From NCBI RefSeq assembly GCF_014897675.1, contig NZ_JABUXU010000021.1, positions 1 through 64,000 on the forward strand: a DNA stretch of 64,000 nt, in the 5' to 3' direction. Below the pieces are notes generated by a model that was given only the letters and a program-made list of their open reading frames with translations, did not search any database and was not told the DNA's origin. Source of the DNA: Advenella sp. FME57. GTDB lineage: Bacteria > Pseudomonadota > Gammaproteobacteria > Burkholderiales > Burkholderiaceae_B. The position numbers and the translations under genes were made by a program. This document shows, one piece after another, positions 40,661 through 49,458 of the stretch. Numbering within the stretch: position 1 is the stretch's first letter; each line of letters starts with the position of its first letter.

Positions 40661-42316
40661 ATGAATCACACTGGCACCTCCAAAGTCTGGGATACACGAA
40701 AACGCGGGCGACAGCGACGCCTGGAGCGCGCAGCCAGCCTGGGATTGCGTCCTAGAATCACGCAAGAGCAGATCACCCAGCTGCTGCAGACGGTTATTGA
40801 ACCAGGCGATCGCGTGTGCCTGGAAGGCAATAACCAGAAACAGGCCGATTTTCTCGCCGACTCGCTGGCCGCTTGCGATCCGCAACAATTGCATCATCTG
40901 CATATGGTTCAGTCTGTGCTCGCCCTGCCCAGTCATTTGGATCTTTTCGAAAACGGCATTGCCAGCCGACTGGATTTTTCTTTTTCAGGTCCTCAAGGAG
41001 GCCGCCTGGCACGACTGGTTCAGGATAAGCAGATCGAGATCGGCGCCATTCATACTTATCTGGAACTGTTCGGTCGCTATTTCACCGATCTGACTCCCAA
41101 TGTTTGCCTGATTGCGGCGCAGGCGGCAGACGCTGCCGGCAACCTGTATACCGGTCCGAATACCGAAGACACACCAGCCATTGTGGAGGCCACGGCGTTT
41201 CGCAGCGGGATCGTGATCGCTCAGGTCAATGAGCGAGTCGATACACTGCCACGGGTCGATATTCCGGCGGACTGGGTCGACTTTACCGTGGTCGCACCGC
41301 ATCCGAACTATATTGAACCCCTGTTCACCCGCGACCCGGCTCAGATTACAGAGGTGCAGATCCTGATGGCCATGATGGCCATCAAAGGTATTTACGCCGA
41401 GTATGGTGTACAACGGCTCAATCATGGCATTGGCTTTGATACCGCTGCGATTGAATTGCTGCTGCCCACTTATGCAACCGAACTTGGCTTGAAAGGAAAA
41501 ATCTGCACGCACTGGGCCCTGAACCCTCATCCCACCCTGATTCCCGCCATTGAATCCGGTTGCGTGCAATCCATCCACAGCTTTGGCTCGGAAGTTGGCA
41601 TGGAAAACTACATTGCCGCCCGCTCCGACGTATTTTTCACCGGCCGGGACGGCAGTATGCGTTCGAATCGTGCTTTGAGCCAGACTGCCGGCCTGTATGC
41701 CTGCGACATGTTCATCGGCTCGACGCTGCAAATCGATCTGGCCGGCAATAGTTCAACCGCAACGACCGGACGCATTACAGGCTTCGGCGGCGCGCCCAAT
41801 ATGGGTTCAGACCCGCATGGCCGGCGGCATGCCTCTGCCGCATGGCTCAAGGCAGGCAGGCAAGCAGGCGGGCCCGATGCCATACGCGGGCGCAAGCTGG
41901 TTGTGCAAACGGTAGAAACGTTTCGCGAACATATGACCCCGGTATTTGTGGAGGAGCTCGATGCCTGGCAGTTGAAAGCGGCCATGGATGCCGAGTTGCC
42001 TCCCATCATGATTTACGGCGATGATGTCACGCACATTGTGACCGAAGAAGGCATCGCCAATCTGCTGCTATGTCGCAGCGCCGAGGAACGCGCCCAGGCC
42101 ATTCGCGGTGTTGCCGGCTTTACCCCTGTGGGCATGGCACGCGATGGGCGCATGGTCGAAAATCTGCGCGATCGTGGCGTGGTGCGCCGTCCCGAAGATT
42201 TGGGTATTGACCCTCGTCTGGCAACGCGGGATCTGCTGGCAGCCCGCTCGGTAAAAGATCTGGTCAGGTGGTCTGGCGATCTTTACACGCCCCCTTCCCG
42301 ATTCCGGAATTGGTGA
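40661..42316 (+). CDS. mdcA: Malonate decarboxylase alpha subunit (acetyl-S-ACP:malonate ACP transferase)
   Basis: 551 residues, the normal length. It swaps acetate on the acyl-carrier subunit for malonate, starting the decarboxylation cycle. Typical stretches are WDTRKRGRQRRLERA at the start, GDRVCLEGNNQKQADFLA, FTGRDGSMRSNRALSQTAGLYACD and GNSSTATTGRITGFGGAPNMGSDPHGRRH. The ATG lies 20 bases after madM. Biotin-independent type, as the set of partners downstream (mdcC, D, E, G, B, H) shows. Confidence 0.96.
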   Translation: MNHTGTSKVWDTRKRGRQRRLERAASLGLRPRITQEQITQLLQTVIEPGDRVCLEGNNQKQADFLADSLAACDPQQLHHLHMVQSVLALPSHLDLFENGIASRLDFSFSGPQGGRLARLVQDKQIEIGAIHTYLELFGRYFTDLTPNVCLIAAQAADAAGNLYTGPNTEDTPAIVEATAFRSGIVIAQVNERVDTLPRVDIPADWVDFTVVAPHPNYIEPLFTRDPAQITEVQILMAMMAIKGIYAEYGVQRLNHGIGFDTAAIELLLPTYATELGLKGKICTHWALNPHPTLIPAIESGCVQSIHSFGSEVGMENYIAARSDVFFTGRDGSMRSNRALSQTAGLYACDMFIGSTLQIDLAGNSSTATTGRITGFGGAPNMGSDPHGRRHASAAWLKAGRQAGGPDAIRGRKLVVQTVETFREHMTPVFVEELDAWQLKAAMDAELPPIMIYGDDVTHIVTEEGIANLLLCRSAEERAQAIRGVAGFTPVGMARDGRMVENLRDRGVVRRPEDLGIDPRLATRDLLAARSVKDLVRWSGDLYTPPSRFRNW

Positions 42317-42321
42317 TCTCC

Positions 42322-42636
42322 ATGGAAAAACTTGAATATCATTTTTCAACACCCACTATCGAACCCGCTCATGGCGCAGTGCTTTGCGGCGTCGTTGGCT
42401 CGGGCAATCTTGAAGTGCTGGTTCGACCCGCGGATACCGCGGCGTCCTGCACAATAGAGATAAAGACGTCTGCCCGCGGATTCGGAAATATCTGGCAGGC
42501 TGTTCTGGCGGAGTTTATAGCTCGTCATTCCGTGGGTGGCACGCACATCGCCATTAACGACATGGGCGCAACACCTGCGGTGGTCACACTCAGGCTTGAC
42601 CAGGCGATCAGTCAATATGCAGGAGGTTTGCGATGA
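42322..42636 (+). CDS. mdcC: Malonate decarboxylase acyl carrier protein (delta subunit)
   Basis: 104-residue carrier that holds malonyl and acetyl groups on a 2'-(5''-phosphoribosyl)-3'-dephospho-CoA arm. The attachment serine should be Ser27 in GVVGSGNLEVLV, placed as in other MdcC proteins. ATG 42322 is five bases after the mdcA stop; a longer frame from 42268 runs back into mdcA. The stop overlaps the mdcD start (ATGA). Confidence 0.93.
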   Translation: MEKLEYHFSTPTIEPAHGAVLCGVVGSGNLEVLVRPADTAASCTIEIKTSARGFGNIWQAVLAEFIARHSVGGTHIAINDMGATPAVVTLRLDQAISQYAGGLR

Positions 42637-43547
42637 CCACAGAAAATCGATCGGCGCTCTCGTTACGCCATAGTTACTTCGAAGCCACTGCCCGACAGCG
42701 TATTTCCTGGATACTGGATGAAGGCAGTTTCCGGGAACTGATGCCCCCGACAGAGAGTTCACCAAGCACGCATCTGGCGGCACTGGATATTCCCGGCGCC
42801 TTCGACGATGGGGTGGTCATTGGCCAGGGCGCCCTGGATGAAAAACCGGTATTCATTATTTCTCAGGAGGGCCAGTTCATGGGTGGATCTGTTGGCGAAA
42901 TCCATGGAGCCAAAATTGTTGGTCTGCTGCGCCGCGCCATACGCGATAAACCCGCTGCGGTCCTGTTTCTGGTCGACTCGGGCGGTGTCCGGTTACACGA
43001 AGCCAATGCCGGATTGATCGCCATTTCAGAAATCATGCGCGCCATACTGGACACTCGAGCCGCTGGCATACCGGTAGTGGCGCTGGTGGGAGGCAGCTGC
43101 GGCGCGTTTGGCGGCATGGGCATTGTGACCTGCCTTTGCTCTGCGATTGTCATGTCCGAAGAAGGCCGTCTTGCCCTGTCCGGGCCCGAAGTCATCGAGA
43201 CCGTGGCCGGTGTTGAGGAATTCGATTCCCGTGATCGGGCGCTGGTGTGGCGCGTGACTGGTGGCAAGCACCGTTATCTGATGAACGATTGCGCCGCTCT
43301 GGTAGAAGACGATCCGTTTGCATTCCGGGATGCTGCCAGACAGCTGCTTGCAGATAATCCATTTACGCCACCTGATCTGGCGACGCAGAAACAGAACCAG
43401 TTGCGCCTGCTGGCTCGATTGGAGAATTTCAAAGGCATGCGCGATGGCCTGCAAGTGTGGCAGGCCCTGGGCATCGAGGCGCCCGCCAACATCCCCATGA
43501 TGAACTGTGCGGACCTGACCCGACTGCATAAGGAACTTTACACATGA
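42633..43547 (+). CDS. mdcD: Malonate decarboxylase beta subunit
   Basis: 304 residues with a crotonase/carboxyltransferase fold (LRHSYFEATARQRISWILDEGSFRELMPP; GGSVGEIHGAKIVGLLRRA; LVGGSCGAFGGMGIVTCLCSAIVMSEEGRLALSGPEVIE). With MdcE it decarboxylates malonyl-S-ACP to acetyl-S-ACP and CO2. Translationally coupled to mdcC before and mdcE after (four-base overlaps). Confidence 0.95.
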   Translation: MTTENRSALSLRHSYFEATARQRISWILDEGSFRELMPPTESSPSTHLAALDIPGAFDDGVVIGQGALDEKPVFIISQEGQFMGGSVGEIHGAKIVGLLRRAIRDKPAAVLFLVDSGGVRLHEANAGLIAISEIMRAILDTRAAGIPVVALVGGSCGAFGGMGIVTCLCSAIVMSEEGRLALSGPEVIETVAGVEEFDSRDRALVWRVTGGKHRYLMNDCAALVEDDPFAFRDAARQLLADNPFTPPDLATQKQNQLRLLARLENFKGMRDGLQVWQALGIEAPANIPMMNCADLTRLHKELYT

Positions 43548-44254
43548 CCCTGACAAGCATTCTGGACTCCCTGTTTCCGGCCGGACATCAAGTTCGAATC
43601 AATGGGCATCAATTGGCGGGCACCGCAAGCACCGCCGCGGGCGAGGTTGCCGTGCTGGGAACGACCGATGCTGCCGCCATCGACCACGAGATCGCGCTTT
43701 ACCTGGCACAACAGATATTGGCTACGATCCAGACACATCCGCGCCGACCGCTGATATTTCTTGTCGACACCCAGGGTCAGGCGTTATCGCGTGCCCAAGA
43801 GCTGCTTTGCCTCAATGGGAGCCTGGCGCACCTGGCTGCCTGCGTCGACCTGGCCCGACGCCTTGGCCATGTCAGTCTGAGCCTGGTCACAGGCGAGGCG
43901 GTCAGCGGCGGCTACTTGTCTTTCGGACTCATGGCCGATCGCGCCTACGCGCTGGACAGTTCGCAAGTTCGGGTCATGGATTTGAAGGCCATGGCGCGCG
44001 TGACCAAGATAGATCATGCAAAATTGGTGGAACTGGCAGCCAGCGCGCCCACCTTTGCACCTGGCGCCGATAATTACCAGCGCATGGGTGCAATCGAAGA
44101 TATATGGCAGGCGCCCTCGGCCTCACTGCTTGACGCTGCGCTTGCTGAATTATTAAAAACCCAGGCCAGTACAGACCTTCGCATGCTGACAGGCCAGGAC
44201 AGAACTGGACGGATCCAGGCCGCCAGAATAGTCGATCAGATCCTGGCTGCCTAG
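43544..44254 (+). CDS. mdcE: Malonate decarboxylase gamma subunit
   Basis: 236 residues, second carboxyltransferase-fold subunit of the decarboxylase: LIFLVDTQGQALSRAQELLCLNGSLAHLA and VTGEAVSGGYLSFGLMADRAYAL are the family segments (oxyanion-hole glycine pair GG). Overlaps mdcD by four bases and is followed by mdcG after ten bases. Confidence 0.95.
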   Translation: MTLTSILDSLFPAGHQVRINGHQLAGTASTAAGEVAVLGTTDAAAIDHEIALYLAQQILATIQTHPRRPLIFLVDTQGQALSRAQELLCLNGSLAHLAACVDLARRLGHVSLSLVTGEAVSGGYLSFGLMADRAYALDSSQVRVMDLKAMARVTKIDHAKLVELAASAPTFAPGADNYQRMGAIEDIWQAPSASLLDAALAELLKTQASTDLRMLTGQDRTGRIQAARIVDQILAA

Positions 44255-44264
44255 GAAATAACGC

Positions 44265-44945
44265 ATGCGCCGCCATGATCTTGCCTATCTGTACCCGGCC
44301 GCAGAGTACCGGCTGCTCAGCCCTGTGCAATGCCCTGCCGCTCACGACGCACTGCAGCGCTGGCTGCAGGCACAGCGCCCGCTGGTGGTGGCCCGGCAAT
44401 CCGTGGCGGCCGGTGCTCAGATCCTGTTGGGCCTGACTTTACCACCGGATGCAGAGCCCAGACGAATAAGTGTATCGGTCAATCCCGATGCAGTCAGCGC
44501 AATCGCCCCCCCGCTTGCGCTCGCGCATTGCGTAAATACATGCACCGCAGCCGTTGCTGCTGCATTGAAACGTCTGTTGCGGCAATGTGAATCACACGAT
44601 ATTGTGGTCAGTGTGTACGGATCGCTCGCATGGGAAGCGCTAAGCGGGACGACATACCGACACGACCAGTCTGACATTGATCTTGTCTGCGATATTGCCC
44701 GTGCGCCTCAGCTTGCTTGCTGCATTGAAGCCCTGCAACTGGCCCAGCAGGCGCTGCCCTGCTCTCTGGACGGTGAAATACGCTTTGCCGGTGGCGCGGC
44801 GGTCAACTGGAAGGAGCTTTCCCAGGCCTTGTTGCAACCCGCGCAACCGACAACGAGAGTTGTCGTCAAGGAAAATGCCGGCGTCGCATTGCTTAGTCTG
44901 ACTGAACTGCTATCGCGTTTGAAGGAGCACGAGCATGTATGCTGA
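44265..44945 (+). CDS. mdcG: Malonate decarboxylase holo-ACP synthase (phosphoribosyl-dephospho-CoA transferase)
   Basis: 226 residues. It attaches the phosphoribosyl-dephospho-CoA prosthetic group to MdcC. The start RRHDLAYLYPAA, SVYGSLAWEALSGTTYRHDQSDIDLVCDI with the metal-binding DIDLV aspartates typical of nucleotidyltransferases, and AVNWKELSQALL are family features. TAGGAAATAACGC precedes the ATG. It overlaps mdcB by 11 bases. The order G-B here differs from A-B-C-D-E-G-H clusters. Confidence 0.93.
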   Translation: MRRHDLAYLYPAAEYRLLSPVQCPAAHDALQRWLQAQRPLVVARQSVAAGAQILLGLTLPPDAEPRRISVSVNPDAVSAIAPPLALAHCVNTCTAAVAAALKRLLRQCESHDIVVSVYGSLAWEALSGTTYRHDQSDIDLVCDIARAPQLACCIEALQLAQQALPCSLDGEIRFAGGAAVNWKELSQALLQPAQPTTRVVVKENAGVALLSLTELLSRLKEHEHVC

Positions 44946-45801
44946 ATCCGTCAAACCCGAGCAAAGCATCGATCAGGCGTCCCGCGCAACATTGACTCCG
45001 GAAAAAATTGGCCGGCGGGCAATTGGCGCGCTATATCGGGAGGTCGCACTTGCACCCAAACCGGGCCTGGTCAGCCCCATGGACAGCGGCAGCCATGCTG
45101 ACATGAATTTCAGTACCTTTGTGAGAAGCCTTCAGGCGCTGCGAGGGTATTTTCCAGCGATATCTCGCCTGGGCATGCAAACGCCCACTTATGCACAGTT
45201 GCAATGTTGCGGCGTGGATGCAGAGCAGCGCATGCTGCGGGCCACCAATGGCGTGAATACTCACCGCGGGGCAATTTTCAACCTGGGGTTGCTGTGTGCA
45301 GCAGCTGGTGTTGATATTGCCCTTACCGGTTCGTGCTCGGCCGAATCGGTAAGCCAGCGCGTTGCAGATCTGTGGGGGCCCGCCATTGTGGCCACGGCAA
45401 AAACCGTCAGCGATAGTCATGGTGCTGTCGTTCAACGCCGTTACGGCAGTGGCGGCGCGCGCACCGAGGCTGCCGCAGGCTTTCCTTCGGCCATCAGCAT
45501 CGGCTTGCCTGCCTATCGTACGGCGCTTGCGCAAACCCAGTGCCCGCAACAGGCCGCTGTGCAGTGTTTCTTTGCCCTCATGGCCGAACTTGAAGACACC
45601 AATCTGCTTTGGCGAGGCGGCCGCCCGGGCCTGGATTTTGCCCGCGAAGCCGCAACGACATTTCTTGCCCGTGGTGGCGTGCACGCCCCAGACTGGCAAC
45701 ATCAGGCCCGCGCCTTGCATGCCACGTTTGTGGCCCGCCGGCTAAGTCCTGGCGGCTCGGCCGACTTGTTAGGTGTCGTCCTGTTTCTGGAGTCACTCTG
45801 A
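44935..45801 (+). CDS. mdcB: Triphosphoribosyl-dephospho-CoA synthase
   Basis: 288 residues, a CitG-family enzyme that makes the precursor of the carrier's prosthetic group from ATP and dephospho-CoA. Typical motifs are ALYREVALAPKPGLVSPMDSGSHADM, GVNTHRGAIFNLGLLCAAAG and ELEDTNLLWRGG. Starts inside the end of mdcG and stops one base before mdcH, so the maturation genes are translated together. Confidence 0.94.
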   Translation: MYAESVKPEQSIDQASRATLTPEKIGRRAIGALYREVALAPKPGLVSPMDSGSHADMNFSTFVRSLQALRGYFPAISRLGMQTPTYAQLQCCGVDAEQRMLRATNGVNTHRGAIFNLGLLCAAAGVDIALTGSCSAESVSQRVADLWGPAIVATAKTVSDSHGAVVQRRYGSGGARTEAAAGFPSAISIGLPAYRTALAQTQCPQQAAVQCFFALMAELEDTNLLWRGGRPGLDFAREAATTFLARGGVHAPDWQHQARALHATFVARRLSPGGSADLLGVVLFLESL

Positions 45802-45802
45802 T

Positions 45803-46726
45803 ATGCGCCTTGCCATCGTATTCAGCGGTCAGGGACAGCAATCTGCTGAGCACTTTCAAGCACTGCAAGCGATGGTGTCATCAGAGACGGCGGCACAATT
45901 GTCGAAACTGCTTCCTGATGTCTGGCAGAACGCTGCGGTCCATTGCGAGGCTCTTGGACAAAACAGGATTGCCCAGCCGTTTATCTTTGCATTTCAATTG
46001 CAATGGTGGCACCAATTACAACCGTTGCTGCCCCGGCCGATTTGCGCAGCGGGGTATTCCCTTGGAGAATTGGCAGCCTGCAGCGCAGCGGGCGCCCTCG
46101 ACATGCAGCAGGGAATCAGTCTGGCAGCACAACGGGCTGCCAGCATGGACGACTGCGTGCAGACACAGGCCGGCCTGATGGCCATCATGGGTTTGCCCCT
46201 TAAAGATATCGAAGAGATTACCGCCAACAGCAATACGCATCTGGCCATCATCAATCCAGATCAGCACTATGTCATTGGTGGTTTCGAGCAACACTTGCAG
46301 CATGCCGGGCAATTGGCCCACGAGCAAGGCGCCATGCGCGTTGTCAGGCTGTCGGTTCAGACGCCTTCGCATACCGTACTGCTGCAGTCCGCTACACCGG
46401 CCTTCGCACGACACCTCGCGCCCTATCGTAATGAGGGGCCGCTGAGATTCAAAGTGCTTGGCGCTATGGATGGTCGCGCAGCCATGCGCGTGGCGCAGGC
46501 ACTGGATACGCTGGCTGACCAGATAAGCCATGCCATGGACTGGGTAGCCTGCCTGCAGGCCATTCGTGAGCTGCAACCGGATGCCGTGCTAGAGATCGGG
46601 CCGGGTCGCGCTATGGCGCGGATGTGGAATGCCATCTATCCAGATATACCAGCCAGATCAGTCGATGACTTCCGCAGCCCGGTCGGCATACAAAAGTGGG
46701 TTGACAATGTGCTGGCGCGCCGTTGA
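45803..46726 (+). CDS. mdcH: Malonyl-CoA:ACP transacylase (malonate decarboxylase epsilon subunit)
   Basis: 307 residues with the acyltransferase fold: FSGQGQQ near the start, nucleophile Ser86 in GYSLGELAA and a likely catalytic His in TPSHTVLL. It charges the carrier with malonyl from malonyl-CoA to prime the cycle. ATG 45803 was chosen: an upstream ATG (45773) lies in mdcB and only adds non-family residues. Last gene of the malonate operon. Confidence 0.94.
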   Translation: MRLAIVFSGQGQQSAEHFQALQAMVSSETAAQLSKLLPDVWQNAAVHCEALGQNRIAQPFIFAFQLQWWHQLQPLLPRPICAAGYSLGELAACSAAGALDMQQGISLAAQRAASMDDCVQTQAGLMAIMGLPLKDIEEITANSNTHLAIINPDQHYVIGGFEQHLQHAGQLAHEQGAMRVVRLSVQTPSHTVLLQSATPAFARHLAPYRNEGPLRFKVLGAMDGRAAMRVAQALDTLADQISHAMDWVACLQAIRELQPDAVLEIGPGRAMARMWNAIYPDIPARSVDDFRSPVGIQKWVDNVLARR

Positions 46727-47031
46727 TACTGATCGTTCAAAAACCACCTGAACGCTCCCGAGCCGTTTATTCCGCAATCGTCATATGAATCGCACTCAGG
46801 TAAGGTCTCGACCCGTTGTCCGGGGCGCCTGACTGAACGGCCCGGGCGATGCAACACCAGGAACCAACGTCCAATAATCCGCTGCGAAAAATATATAATG
46901 AAATAACACGGCATGACAAAAGCAGATCGCGCCAGCCGTTATGCCTGGGCACTGGCAGCCAGTCAAACAGGATGCCGCTTGAATTTACTTCTTGCTATTA
47001 CCCTCATATCCAGCATTGTCAGGAGACCGAG
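46727..47031. other. Intergenic region after the malonate operon
   Basis: 305 bp. No clear terminator for mdcH: GTTCA/TGAAC arms (about 46735-46753) lack a T-tract. A plus-strand frame from 46913 begins MTKADRASRYAWALAAS and looks protein-like for about 40 codons, but it runs into the downstream gene in another frame, and I do not call it. Confidence 0.4.
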
Positions 47032-47802
47032 ATGGCCAGAAAAATGCACCCCCTCAGAAAAGCTGTTATTTATCGCATGGTCATGGACGAGCACACGTGT
47101 CCGTATGGCCTGAAAGCCAGAGCCCTGTTACGGCGCTCCGGTTACGACGTGGAAGATCATTGGCTGACTTCGCACGAAGAAACAGAGGCTTTCAAGGAAC
47201 AACACGCCGTACCGACCACACCGCAGATTTTCATTGATGGCACAAGAATCGGCGGGTATGACGACCTGCGCCGTTATTTGGGCAAGAAAGTCGCCGAGCC
47301 GGGCCAGACAAGCTACCGACCTGTGATTGCGCTGTTTGTATTGACGTTTTTAATGTCGCTTGCCGTAAGCCACCTGGTATACGGTCAGCCATTGACGGTG
47401 CAGGCAATCAAGTGGTTTATTGCTTTTAGCATGGTGATCCTTGCGCTGCTTAAACTACAAGACGTAGAAAGTTTTTCCACCATGTTTTTGAACTACGACA
47501 TACTTGCCAAGCGTTGGGTTCCATACGCCTATATTTATCCGTTCGCAGAAGGCCTGGCTGGCATTTTAATGATTGGCAATATGCTGACATGGCTATCGGT
47601 GCCAGTTGCGCTGTTTATCGGAACGATAGGCGCCGCTTCAGTCATCAAGGCTGTTTATATCGACAAACGACAATTGAAATGCGCCTGCGTTGGTGGATCA
47701 AGCAACGTGCCGCTCGGATTTATCTCGCTGACTGAAAACCTGATGATGATTGCAATGGCAGTCTGGATGGCTTTTGCTGCTTGGGGAAACGGCGGTCACT
47801 AG
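47032..47802 (+). CDS. Glutaredoxin domain fused to MauE/DoxX-like membrane domain
   Basis: 256 residues. Residues 1-90 are a glutaredoxin-like domain with HTCPYGLKARALL (a CPxG active site with one Cys), the cis-Pro in VPTTPQIFIDG and GGYDDLRRYL. From about 105 there are four to five membrane helices of the MauE/DoxX kind (FAEGLAGILMIGNML, and KRQLKCACVGGSSNVPLG with a CxC). Such fusions are thought to handle thiol redox at the membrane. AGGAG precedes ATG 47032; the longer frame from 46849 is not supported. Confidence 0.85.
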   Translation: MARKMHPLRKAVIYRMVMDEHTCPYGLKARALLRRSGYDVEDHWLTSHEETEAFKEQHAVPTTPQIFIDGTRIGGYDDLRRYLGKKVAEPGQTSYRPVIALFVLTFLMSLAVSHLVYGQPLTVQAIKWFIAFSMVILALLKLQDVESFSTMFLNYDILAKRWVPYAYIYPFAEGLAGILMIGNMLTWLSVPVALFIGTIGAASVIKAVYIDKRQLKCACVGGSSNVPLGFISLTENLMMIAMAVWMAFAAWGNGGH

Positions 47803-48077
47803 ACATTTTTATACCGTTGACCTGATTGTCGGTCGATATTCGAACCGCACATTCGTCAATTTTCTGGCAACGCTATAAGTTCGAGAACTATCTTATTCCG
47901 CGCAGCTGCCCGATCAATATCCTGCCAAATGTCATTGCAAAATCGATCGCATCTGAAGCGATGCCTCCCGCCGCATGTACGCAATGCACCGTGCGCCCTG
48001 ACGATAAGATAATGCACAAAACGCCAAATAGAGATAATATTTCGTCTCAACTATTTTTATAACAAGGACTATTTCTC

Positions 48078-48266
48078 ATGCAACTTATGAATCCGGCCAG
48101 CATTATCGGCATTGCAATTGGCGCGTCATTATTTGCTCTGTTCTCAAAGAAAAACAAAGATAAGACAAAGTTGCACAGGTTCGGTCTTTTTATTGCCAGT
48201 TTTTTTGGTGTTCTAGTTGTCCTGCTGGCTGTTAACTTTGGTATCTATTATTTTCAGCGGTATTGA
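48078..48266 (+). CDS. Small membrane protein, unknown function (62 aa)
   Basis: Two hydrophobic helices (about 9-22, IIGIAIGASLFALF; about 37-57, FIASFFGVLVVLLAVNFGIYYF) joined by a basic, charged turn, KKNKDKTKLHR. AAGGA stands nine bases before the ATG, which favours a real gene. A 275-bp gap on the left contains an AT-rich stretch that may be its promoter. I recognise no family. Confidence 0.55.
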   Translation: MQLMNPASIIGIAIGASLFALFSKKNKDKTKLHRFGLFIASFFGVLVVLLAVNFGIYYFQRY

Positions 48267-48420
48267 GTATATAGAAGCACAAGGGCATTAGTCAGCTGGC
48301 TCGTCAGCGAATTTCAATATAAGGCATACCTGTCTCGCGTCTCAGGCAGGCACCCCAATCTCTAGCATGCAACGCCGACGCCTCGTAAAGCATTAACGCA
48401 GCGCAGCGACGCCCGGCTTG

Positions 48421-49281
48421 TCAATCGGCAAGCGCCAGAAAAGCATGAATCAGCTTTTCCCTCACATTGGAACGCAACCACATGATGCCCAAATTGCGGG
48501 TGGGTACTGGCCCCGGCAGCCGATGGCGGATCAGGCCGGGATCGTATTGATTACCATAACTCCAGTCGGGTACAACAGATACCCCAAGATCGGCCTTGAC
48601 CAGATCGGAAATATAGTCCAACCCATCCAGTTCCAGCCAGGGTTCAGGATAGACCCCATGCAATTTCAGATATTCGTCGGCCATCTTGCCAGCGACAACA
48701 CGTCTGTCATAGCGGATGAATGGATATTTTCTCAAAATTGAAAACGGGTCCTGCCCCTGCAACCGGGCCGGCGCAAGCAGGATCAGCGGCTCTTTCCTAA
48801 GCTGCTTCCACAAGACTGTTTTAGGCACCTCGAATAAGGGATGCACCAAGATGGCCGCATCCAGCTCCCCTTGCAACAGGCGCTGGTAAAGCACGGTAGA
48901 TGCTGCCGGCTCTATCAGTATCTTGGTGCCTTCATATTTACCAAGCCATTTTCTGAGCATGCCTGGAAGCATGCCCTTGACGACCGATGGTGTGGCGCCA
49001 AGCGTCAGTGGACCGGCCGGCAACTCGGTATTGCTGGCCAGCGAATTGAAGTTTTTTACTTCTGCCAGCACCAGCTTGGCCTGTCGTAATGCCTTGCTGC
49101 CCGCCTCGGTTGGCATCATCGTGCGGCCCACGCGCTTGATCAGCGCTGTGCCAACGTCAGCTTCCAGCGCCCTGAGCCTGAGCGATACGGCGGTGGGTGT
49201 CAAATCCAGCTGCCTGGCCGCCGCAGCGACAGATCCCAGCTCGACGACCTGCACGAAGCTTTCCAGAAATCTGGTGTCCAC
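48421..49281 (-). CDS. LysR-family transcriptional regulator
   Basis: 286 residues from the GTG at 49281: DTRFLESFVQVVELGSVAAAARQLDLTPTAVSLRLRALEADVG is the DNA-binding domain, followed by the effector domain. AAAGGA lies before the GTG, while the longer frame begins at a TTG (49338) without a site, so GTG was preferred. It is divergent from the enolase-superfamily gene, its likely target with the Bug and DHDPS-like genes. Confidence 0.9.
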   Translation of the reverse strand: MDTRFLESFVQVVELGSVAAAARQLDLTPTAVSLRLRALEADVGTALIKRVGRTMMPTEAGSKALRQAKLVLAEVKNFNSLASNTELPAGPLTLGATPSVVKGMLPGMLRKWLGKYEGTKILIEPAASTVLYQRLLQGELDAAILVHPLFEVPKTVLWKQLRKEPLILLAPARLQGQDPFSILRKYPFIRYDRRVVAGKMADEYLKLHGVYPEPWLELDGLDYISDLVKADLGVSVVPDWSYGNQYDPGLIRHRLPGPVPTRNLGIMWLRSNVREKLIHAFLALAD

Positions 49282-49370
49282 ATCTGTCCTTTCACTTGTA
49301 ATAAAAGCAAACCCGATCCAGGTGAGCCGGGGCTTCAAAAACCAGTTTTTGTTATTTATAAACCCAGTAA

Positions 49371-49382
49371 AACAATATTGTT
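49371..49382. promoter_or_regulatory. AACAATATTGTT palindrome between LysR and enolase-superfamily genes
   Basis: Perfect 12-bp palindrome 89 bp from the LysR start and 76 bp before the enzyme gene, followed by a second weak repeat GTTC-N9-GAAC (49380-49396). A reasonable binding site for the LysR regulator. Confidence 0.4.
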
Positions 49383-49458
49383 CTTTTGTTACGAACTTCC
49401 AATAATAGCATTATGTGTTCACTTCATTTCACTCGTCATCAACAGTAAAAAGGATCCT

